From NCBI GenBank assembly GCA_964625145.1, contig CAZVAQ010000003.1, positions 1 through 55,535 of the forward strand: DNA of 55,535 nucleotides. The letters run 5' to 3'. Source of the DNA: CAYTRP01 sp964625145 (lineage in GTDB: Bacteria > Sumerlaeota > Sumerlaeia > SLMS01 > JAHLLQ01). Position 1 is the stretch's first letter. The number at the start of each line of letters is the position of its first letter. The translations under genes were made by a program, and so were the position numbers. Below, piece by piece: positions 49,761-55,535 of this stretch. Below the pieces are notes generated by a model, which saw nothing but the letters and a program-made list of their open reading frames with translations, searched no databases and had not been told where the DNA came from.

Positions 49761-49912
49761 TTTCAGACGGACAGTTGCCTACAACTCCCTTTGTTGCCCC
49801 CCGAGTCAACACGGCAGTTGAAGCACCATGAACCTGTGAACGTAAGTCACTCTCTATGGTCCTCGTCCAGTAGATTTAGGAGCGCAGAGATGCCTCACGT
49901 CGGCATCGAATC

Positions 49913-50836
49913 TTACTCCGCCAGCAGTCGCATATCGTGTTCGTCGGCCTCGCTGGCCTCGAACTCCAGGGTGGCGTGCTCGATGTGGTACTTCTCCCGC
50001 AAGAGACCTTTGATCTGTCGCTTTACCCCTTCGACTTGCGGCATCGTAAAGTCGTCGTCGACGAGAACGTGGGCTTCGAGGGCGACGCGCTGTTCATCCA
50101 GATGCCAGACGTGAACGTGGTGGATGTCGCGAACGCCATCGATGACCTTCACCTCATCGACCATGCGGGAGAGATCGAAGTCCTCGGGCGCGGAGTCGAT
50201 GAGCACGCGGATCGCACCGCCGATCATCGTGGCTCCCTGATAGAGGATGTAGGCGGAGATCGCGAGCGTGACTACAAGGTCGGTCCAGTGCCACTCGAAC
50301 AGGATGATCAGCGTCCCGGCGACGATGACACCGACTGAGGCGAGCGCATCGGAAACGTTGTGTATGAAGGCCGCTTTGATGTTCATCGATTCCTTCGACA
50401 TCGCGTACGTGAGCATCGCCGTGACGATGTCCACGATCAGTGCGATGCCCGCGACAATGACGATGATCCAGCCGCCGACTTCGGGCTGCTCGAAGAAGCG
50501 CATGATAGCCTCGTAGATCAGGTAGAGACCCACGATGATCAGCGTGGTGAGGTTGATGAGCGCCCCGACGACCGGTGCTTTCCTGTACCCAAAGGTGCGC
50601 ATCTTGTCCGGTGGCCGCCGCCCGATCCTTCGCGCCACTAGCGCCAGTACGAGTGAAGCGGCATCGTTGAGATTATGAAGGGCGTCCGCGATGAGGGCGA
50701 GGCTGTTGGAGATTACCCCGCCGACAATCTGGGCAATGGTGAGAAGCACATTCACCGCGATCGCCCAGATGAGGCGCGAGTCGCTCATGCCTTCCGTATC
50801 ATGATGGTGGTGGCCCTTGTGCTGATCAAGTGCCAT
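49913..50836 (-). CDS. CDF-family metal cation efflux transporter (ZitB/CzcD-like)
   Basis: 307 aa with a His-rich N-terminus (HKGHHHHD), six membrane spans and a C-terminal metallochaperone-like domain. TM2 metal site: DALHNLND (D51, H54, D58); TM5 site: 'HNVSDALAS'. The C-terminal domain 'VKVIDGVRDIHHVHVWHLDEQRVALEAHVLV' is standard for CDF dimers. It exchanges Zn2+/Cd2+/Co2+ for protons, exporting metal from the cytoplasm. Last gene of a four-gene metal operon (RND pump, P1B ATPase, SDR, CDF), starting 9 bp after the SDR stop. Confidence 0.95.
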   Translation of the reverse strand: MALDQHKGHHHHDTEGMSDSRLIWAIAVNVLLTIAQIVGGVISNSLALIADALHNLNDAASLVLALVARRIGRRPPDKMRTFGYRKAPVVGALINLTTLIIVGLYLIYEAIMRFFEQPEVGGWIIVIVAGIALIVDIVTAMLTYAMSKESMNIKAAFIHNVSDALASVGVIVAGTLIILFEWHWTDLVVTLAISAYILYQGATMIGGAIRVLIDSAPEDFDLSRMVDEVKVIDGVRDIHHVHVWHLDEQRVALEAHVLVDDDFTMPQVEGVKRQIKGLLREKYHIEHATLEFEASEADEHDMRLLAE

Positions 50837-50845
50837 AATGTTTCC

Positions 50846-51631
50846 TCACTTTCGAGTTCGGTCACCGAGCATCCACCCAGCAAACTTGCTTCTGTAGCTG
50901 ATCGGCAAGTGACGCCCGACGGAGACGTTGAGCTTATTGAGTAGGCCGGGGACGATCTCCGCCCGGTTCCGGCGCAGGCCTTCGATCGCTGCGGCAACGA
51001 CATCTTCGGGCTCCATCATTGCGCAGCGGGTGATCCATGGAAGACGCTGAAGTTCCCCCTCGTCGAAGAAGCCGGTCCTGGTCATGCCCGGAGATAGGAT
51101 TGAGACACTAACCCCCTTCGCCGACAACTCCTGGCGCAGGGCGAGACCGAAGCTCCACAAGTAGCTCTCGGCAGCGGCGTAGACCGCAAAGCCTGGGACA
51201 GGTATGCAGGCTCCCGTTCCGGCGGTGATCAAGATGCTTCCTTTCCCGCGCTGGACCATCGAGGGTAAGAGAGCACGGGTTAGATCCGTCACCGCCTCGA
51301 CCTTCAGGCGAACTGTGTGTTGCAGCTTCTCGGGAGGCTGCTAGACGAACAGGCCGAGGTTGCCACTCCCCGCGTTGTTGATCAACAGGTCGATCTTGAT
51401 ACCGTTCTCCTGGAGTCGCTCTTGGAGAAGTGAGCGCTCGCTGACGACGGTGAGATCAGCGGTAACAACAAGATGAGAATGGGTTGATCTCCTTGTTAGA
51501 GAGGATGCGACCTCCCTTAGGCGCTGTTCGCTCCGGGCCACCAGGACCACCCGCCAGCATTGCTGAGCAAGCTGGTGGGCGAACTCCTCTCCCATGCCAC
51601 GAGAGGCTCCCGTTACGAGGGCGGTCTTCAT
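50846..51631 (-). pseudogene. Short-chain dehydrogenase/reductase with in-frame amber stop
   Basis: One continuous frame for a 261-codon SDR broken by TAG at 51341-51343, after residue 96 ('NNAGSGNLGLFV'). Before the stop: Rossmann TGASRGMGEEFA and LINNAG. After it the same frame continues 'QPPEKLQHTVRLKVEAV' then 'TDLTRALLPSMVQRGKGSILI'. One base change (GAG or CAG to TAG) explains it. The active site is also damaged: the Tyr-x-x-x-Lys pair reads YAAAE, so the catalytic Lys is lost. It overlaps the ATPase stop by 4 bp (ATGA) and precedes the CDF gene by 9 bp, so it is probably decaying inside an otherwise intact operon. Confidence 0.85.
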
Positions 51632-53835
51632 CTTCTGTCCCTGCCAGCCAGCAAACGCAACGCGTTCAACGTCACGAGCAAACTCGTGCCCATGTCGGCG
51701 GCGATGGCGGCCCAGAGGGTGGCGACGCCGAAGAAGGCGAGGATGACGAAGACAGCCTTGATGATCAGCGAGAAGGCGATGTTCTGGTGGATGATGGCGA
51801 GGGTGCGGCGGGAGTGGCGAACGAGCCAGGGCAGCCGTGCGAGGTTGTCGCTCATCAGCGCGATGTCGGCTGTTTCGAGGGCGGCGTCGGTACCTGCGGC
51901 TCCCATGGCGATCCCGAGAGATGCGCGGGCGAGCGCGGGAGCGTCGTTGATACCGTCGCCGATCATGGCGACCTGGCCGTGTTGCTGAAGGAGTTCTTCG
52001 ACGGCGTCCACCTTGTGCTCAGGAAGAAGTTCCGCCCGTACGTCGTCGATGCCGATGGAGTTGGCGATGCGGCGGGCGGTGGCGGTGTTGTCGCCGGTAA
52101 GAAGCACCGTCGTCTTCACCCCGGCGGCGTGAAGGTCTGCCAGCGCAGCCCTGGAATCTTCCCGCACGCGATCGACGAGAGCGATGAGCCCGAGGACTTC
52201 TTCTCCTCGCCCAAGGGCGACCACGGTAGAACCTTCCTGCTGGAGCCGTGTGATCTCCTGGCCGATCTCTTCCTTTCGGGCAGGAAGGCGCTCGGCAAGA
52301 TGACGCGGAGACGACACCCAAACCCTCTCGCCATCGACGAGAGCTTCGGCCCCTCGCCCTTGTAGAGCATGGAAGTCAGAGATCGGCATGAGAGGAAGTT
52401 GGCGTTCCTCGGCGGCTTCGACGATGGCTTTGCCGAGAAGATGCTCGGAGCGGGTTTCGACGGAGGCCGCGAGTCGAAGCAGTTCGGCTTCGTCCTGCCC
52501 CGCCAGCGCGATAATCTTTTCCACCTTCGGGCGACCTTCGGTGAGGGTGCCGGTCTTGTCGAAGGCGAAAGCGCGGATGTTCGCGGGAAGCTCCAGGTAG
52601 ACGCCGCCCTTGATCAGCACGCCCGCCCGCGCTGCACGAGCAAGCCCGCAGACGATGCTGACCGGCGTAGAGATGACTAAGGCGCAGGGGCACGCGATGA
52701 CGAGCAGGACGAGCGCCTGATAGAACCAGGCTGACCACGCGCCATCGAAGAGCAGCGGCGGGACGACAGCGATCAGCACCGCGAGCCCCACCACCAGCGG
52801 TGTGTAGAGGCGAGCGAACTTATCCACCCACTGCTCCACAGGAGCGCGGCGGCTCTGGGCGTCGCTGACGAGCGAGATGATGCGAGCGAGCGTGGTTTCG
52901 CTGGCGGGCTTCGTCGTGGTGATGTCGAGAGCCCCGTCGCCGTTGATCGTCCCGGCGAAGACCTCATCCCCCACGGCCTTCTCCACCGGCACGGACTCGC
53001 CGGTGATGGGAGCCTGGTTCACGTGAGAGGCACCGGCAGTGATTTGGCCATCGAGGGGGATGCGTTCGCCGGGACGTACTACGATGCGGGAGCCGATTGC
53101 AACATCACGGGGCGGCACTTCACGCTCGCGCCCCTTGTCGTCTACGATGCGGGCTTGGTCGGGAGAGAGTTCCATCAACGCCGCCACGGCCCGTCGGGCG
53201 CGGCCCACGCTCCAGGACTCAAGCATCAGCGACAGTGCGAAGAGGAAGGCCACTGTGGCCGCCTCGATCCACTCGCCGATGCCGATCGCCCCGATGACCG
53301 CGATGGTCATCAGCAGGTTCATGTCCGGACGCAGTCGCCGCGCCGCGCTCCACGCTTTCGGAGCAACGCGCCAAAGCCCCGAGACTGCCGCTGAGACATA
53401 GAGAAGGCGAGCAAGAGGCGGGGCAGAGTCTGCGCCTTCCAGTAGAGAACCCGGCCCGACTATCAGCGCTTGGGCGACCGCGCCTCCCAAGAGGGCGGCA
53501 GCGCTCAGCATCGTCGGCACGCGATGGGGTGAAGGTGCGGGTTCCTGTGCGGGAGGATCTGCATCGCCCTCTTGCCCGGCGGTTACCATCTCCGCCTTCA
53601 GGCCCGCCCGTTCCGCCGCTCGAATGATGTCCTGCGCCGTGACCTTTTCTTCGTCGTATGCGACCGAGATCGTGCCCTGAAGCAGGTTGAACTCCACATC
53701 CTGAAGCCCTGCCAGCGGCTGTATCTGCTTCTGGAGCGCAGCCGCTTCTGTGGCACAACACATCCCCGTGATCCGGAAGTTCTTCCGGACCACGGGGGCA
53801 TTGCTGGTGGCTTGTGTTGTTACATTGTCGGCCAT
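51628..53835 (-). CDS. P1B-type heavy-metal ATPase (Zn/Cd/Pb, ZntA/CadA-like)
   Basis: 735 aa from ATG 53835, 2 bp after the RND gene's stop; the open frame extending to 54432 lies in the RND gene and is rejected. An N-terminal HMA domain (18-85) has GMCCATE (C26, C27) in place of GMDCxxC. Core motifs: TGES (278-281), CPC (C382-C384), DKTGT (D426), TGDNTATA, GDGINDAP. 'ADMGTSLLVTLNALRLL' in the last span has the Asp and Asn/Leu pattern of P1B-2 (Zn/Cd/Pb) pumps rather than Cu pumps. The normally invariant HP of SEHPLGKAI reads SEHLLGKAI (residues 463-471), a single-base change that could lower activity. It exports divalent soft metals to the periplasm, where the RND pump upstream could expel them. 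Confidence 0.93.
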   Translation of the reverse strand: MADNVTTQATSNAPVVRKNFRITGMCCATEAAALQKQIQPLAGLQDVEFNLLQGTISVAYDEEKVTAQDIIRAAERAGLKAEMVTAGQEGDADPPAQEPAPSPHRVPTMLSAAALLGGAVAQALIVGPGSLLEGADSAPPLARLLYVSAAVSGLWRVAPKAWSAARRLRPDMNLLMTIAVIGAIGIGEWIEAATVAFLFALSLMLESWSVGRARRAVAALMELSPDQARIVDDKGREREVPPRDVAIGSRIVVRPGERIPLDGQITAGASHVNQAPITGESVPVEKAVGDEVFAGTINGDGALDITTTKPASETTLARIISLVSDAQSRRAPVEQWVDKFARLYTPLVVGLAVLIAVVPPLLFDGAWSAWFYQALVLLVIACPCALVISTPVSIVCGLARAARAGVLIKGGVYLELPANIRAFAFDKTGTLTEGRPKVEKIIALAGQDEAELLRLAASVETRSEHLLGKAIVEAAEERQLPLMPISDFHALQGRGAEALVDGERVWVSSPRHLAERLPARKEEIGQEITRLQQEGSTVVALGRGEEVLGLIALVDRVREDSRAALADLHAAGVKTTVLLTGDNTATARRIANSIGIDDVRAELLPEHKVDAVEELLQQHGQVAMIGDGINDAPALARASLGIAMGAAGTDAALETADIALMSDNLARLPWLVRHSRRTLAIIHQNIAFSLIIKAVFVILAFFGVATLWAAIAADMGTSLLVTLNALRLLAGRDRR

Positions 53836-53837
53836 GA

Positions 53838-55535
53838 TTAGTCCACCTTCGGCTCCACAGTCGCCAGGTGTTCTGGGTCTTCGCGGTGCATGATGTCCTC
53901 TCCCTTGCGATGCCAGACGCGGTAGAGCGCGGGCAGCACCAGCAGGGTAAGGAACGTCGCAGAGACCAGGCCACCGATGACGACAGTGGCGAGGGGACGC
54001 TGGACTTCTGCTCCTGCCGTGGTAGAGAGCGCCATAGGGACGAAGCCGAGGCTGGCCACCAGCGCCGTCATCAGGACCGGACGCAATCGCGTCATCGCTC
54101 CTTTCCGAATGGCCTCTTCCAAAGGCATGCCCTCTGCACGCAGGTGATTGATGTAGCTCACCATCACGAGTCCGTTCAGCACCGCAACGCCGCTCAAGGC
54201 AATGAAGCCGACGGCGGCGGAGATGCTGAACTCGATCCCGCGCAGGTATAGCGCGACGATGCCACCAGTCAGTCCAAGCGGCACGCCGGTGAAGACGAGC
54301 AGGGCGTAGCGCACCGAGTTGAACGTGGTGAAGAGCAGCAGGAAGATGAGGAAGAAGCAGACGGGCACCACGATGGCGAGACGCTCGCGGGCGCGGAGCA
54401 GATTCTCGAACGCTCCGCCGTAGTCTACCCAAGAGCCAGCAGGAATCGCTACTTCCTCGCGGACGCGATCCTGGACCTCTTCGACGAAGCCACCAAGGTC
54501 TCGTCCGCGAACGTTCGCCGATACGGTGACCCGGCGCTTGCCGTTCTCACGGCTGACCTGGTTGGGGCCTTCGCTCACCGTTATGGTCGCGATGGAGCCG
54601 AGAGGCACGAACGGTGGCGCACCGGAGGCTATCGAGACCGGATCGAGAGAGGCGAACTGCATGGCGTCGTCGTCCTCCGCTGGAAGGGGTATGGGCAAAT
54701 CCTCCAGCGTGGTGATGTCGCCACGGATGCTTTCCGGCAGACGCACCATCAGAGGGAAACGACGGTCACCCTCGAAAACGGTTCCCGCTTCGCGCCCGCC
54801 GACGGCGATGGCGATTACTTCCTGCACATCTGCCATCGAGAGTCCGAAACGGGCAGCAGCTTCGCGGTCGATGTTGATGTCCATGATGGGGAGGCCGCTG
54901 GTCTGTTCGACCTTCACATCCGCCGCGCCAGGGATCTCCTGCACGACAGCGGCGATTTCGTTGGCCGTGGTGACCATCTGCTCGAAGTCGTCGCCATAGA
55001 CCTTGATCGCCAGATCGCCACGCACGCCCGAGAGCAGTTCGTTGAAGCGGAGCTGGATCGGTTGGCTGTTCTCGTAGATCTGTCCAGGCAGGTGAGCCGT
55101 GGCGGCTTCGATCTTTTCGTAGAGTTCATCGCGGGTCATGTCCGGGTCCGGCCATGTTTCGCGATCCGTCAGGATCACAAAACCGTCGGAGATGTTCGGC
55201 GGCATGGGGTCGAAGGCCACCTCGGTCGTACCGGTCTTGGAGAAGATCAACTCCACCTCGGGCAGTTCAGCGATCGCTTCCTCGACGGCGAACTGAAGCT
55301 CCATCGACTGATCAAGACCGGTGCTTGGGATGCGGAGCGATTGGACGGCGAGGTTCCCCTCATCAAGCGTCGGGATGAAGGTGGTGCCGAGTTGTCCGAA
55401 CAGCAGCAGGGAAGCGGCGAAAGCCGCAGTCGCCCCGCCGATAACGAACCAGCGCAGGCGAAGAGACCAATCCAGCACCGGCGCATAGATCGCCTTGCTG
55501 ATGCGAATGAGCCAGTTCTCCTTCTCACTGACCTT
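53838..55535 (-). CDS. Heavy-metal RND efflux pump, CusA/CzcA-like (partial, C-terminal half)
   Basis: The frame enters from beyond the window edge; 565 residues are present of about 1040. The in-window GTG at 55478 is internal. Features of HME-RND pumps: 'FIPTLDEGNLAVQSLRIPSTGLDQSM', 'KTGTTEVAFDPMPPNISD', 'LSGVRGDLAIKVYGDDFEQM', 'DVKVEQTSGLPIMDINIDREAAARFGL'. Spans include 'FFLIFLLLFTTFNSVRYALLVFTGVPLGLTGGI' type sequence and the TM10 motif SGVAVLNGLVMVSYI. It forms the inner-membrane proton antiporter of a tripartite Cus/Czc system; the membrane-fusion and outer-membrane genes should lie just right of the window. Metal specificity needs the missing TM4 motif. Confidence 0.93.
   Translation of the reverse strand, partial: KVSEKENWLIRISKAIYAPVLDWSLRLRWFVIGGATAAFAASLLLFGQLGTTFIPTLDEGNLAVQSLRIPSTGLDQSMELQFAVEEAIAELPEVELIFSKTGTTEVAFDPMPPNISDGFVILTDRETWPDPDMTRDELYEKIEAATAHLPGQIYENSQPIQLRFNELLSGVRGDLAIKVYGDDFEQMVTTANEIAAVVQEIPGAADVKVEQTSGLPIMDINIDREAAARFGLSMADVQEVIAIAVGGREAGTVFEGDRRFPLMVRLPESIRGDITTLEDLPIPLPAEDDDAMQFASLDPVSIASGAPPFVPLGSIATITVSEGPNQVSRENGKRRVTVSANVRGRDLGGFVEEVQDRVREEVAIPAGSWVDYGGAFENLLRARERLAIVVPVCFFLIFLLLFTTFNSVRYALLVFTGVPLGLTGGIVALYLRGIEFSISAAVGFIALSGVAVLNGLVMVSYINHLRAEGMPLEEAIRKGAMTRLRPVLMTALVASLGFVPMALSTTAGAEVQRPLATVVIGGLVSATFLTLLVLPALYRVWHRKGEDIMHREDPEHLATVEPKVD

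Larger units (their letters stand above)
45641..55535. mobile_element. Left end of a putative tRNA-Gly-integrated genomic island (right end outside)
   Basis: Supporting observations: a tRNA 3' remnant cut at the anticodon loop, arm-site-like direct repeats just inside, an abrupt switch from polysaccharide genes to toxin-antitoxin/defence relics and heavy-metal efflux, several decayed genes, and visibly different composition in about 45.7-49.8 kb. Orientation predicts an intact tRNA-Gly(CCC) at the far end. No integrase, transposase or second att copy is visible in the window, so the extent and even the unity of this element are unproven. Confidence 0.5.

Noticed and set aside
53836..54432. 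N-terminal extension of the P1B ATPase frame
   Set aside because: Runs through the RND pump gene in a different phase; HMA domain and coupling place the start at 53835.

Overview
The window is a GC-rich chromosomal segment from a heterotrophic, polysaccharide-handling bacterium. A 13-base run of N shows it is a scaffolded assembly. Several traits recall uncultivated PVC-like lineages such as Sumerlaeota, Hydrogenedentota or Lentisphaerae: many large secreted carbohydrate-binding and glycoside hydrolase proteins, multiple type II prepilin-like genes (three here), ROK and AraR-like regulators, and ABC sugar cassettes without their own ATPase. That placement is inference from style; no rRNA or taxonomic marker is present.

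Layout. (1) 1-590: a cluster of short GC-rich stem-loop repeats. (2) 587-3239, minus: a YhcG/DUF1016 PDDEXK nuclease, a corrinoid-type URO-D methyltransferase and a small unknown protein. (3) 3479-12478, plus: a tightly overlapping glycan operon with a secreted protein, a GH-A/GT2 fusion, a pseudopilin, an MsbA-like ABC exporter, a GT4, a polysaccharide pyruvyl transferase and another glycosyltransferase. (4) 12521-21045, minus: a GntR-LacI regulator, methylmalonate-semialdehyde dehydrogenase, two secreted proteins built from one repeated ~180-residue module, and a pseudopilin. (5) 21289-31587, plus: a seven-gene operon of ROK regulator, secreted CBM9-like/TIM-barrel protein, sugar ABC lipoprotein and two permeases (one with a large exported insert), a secreted protein and a GH94-type phosphorylase. 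(6) 31687-39103, minus: a pseudopilin followed by two DUF5060/GH-A enzymes and a secreted CBM-like protein. (7) 39513-45588, plus: a second ABC importer cassette, a secreted metallophosphoesterase and an intracellular GH26 mannanase-like enzyme.

At 45641 the character changes. A 45-nt 3' piece of tRNA-Gly(CCC), running from anticodon loop to CCA, is followed by short tandem direct repeats that look like recombinase arm sites. Beyond it lie phage-defence/toxin-antitoxin-type genes (a double AbiEi antitoxin fusion, an HTH protein with a frameshifted AbiEii-like toxin, an ImmA/IrrE remnant) and a heavy-metal efflux operon (CusA/CzcA-type RND, P1B ATPase, SDR with an internal stop, CDF transporter). 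This looks like the left end of an integrated island whose other end and integrase are outside the window.

Working model (inference): secreted GH-A/CBM proteins trim a mannan- or glucan-like polysaccharide; two ABC systems import oligosaccharides using ATPase subunits encoded elsewhere; GH94 and GH26 enzymes finish degradation inside the cell. The 3.5-12.5 kb operon makes and exports the cell's own polysaccharide. Recurrent GGAAAA-NN-TTTTCC palindromes in two promoter regions may be the operator of a local LacI-type regulator.
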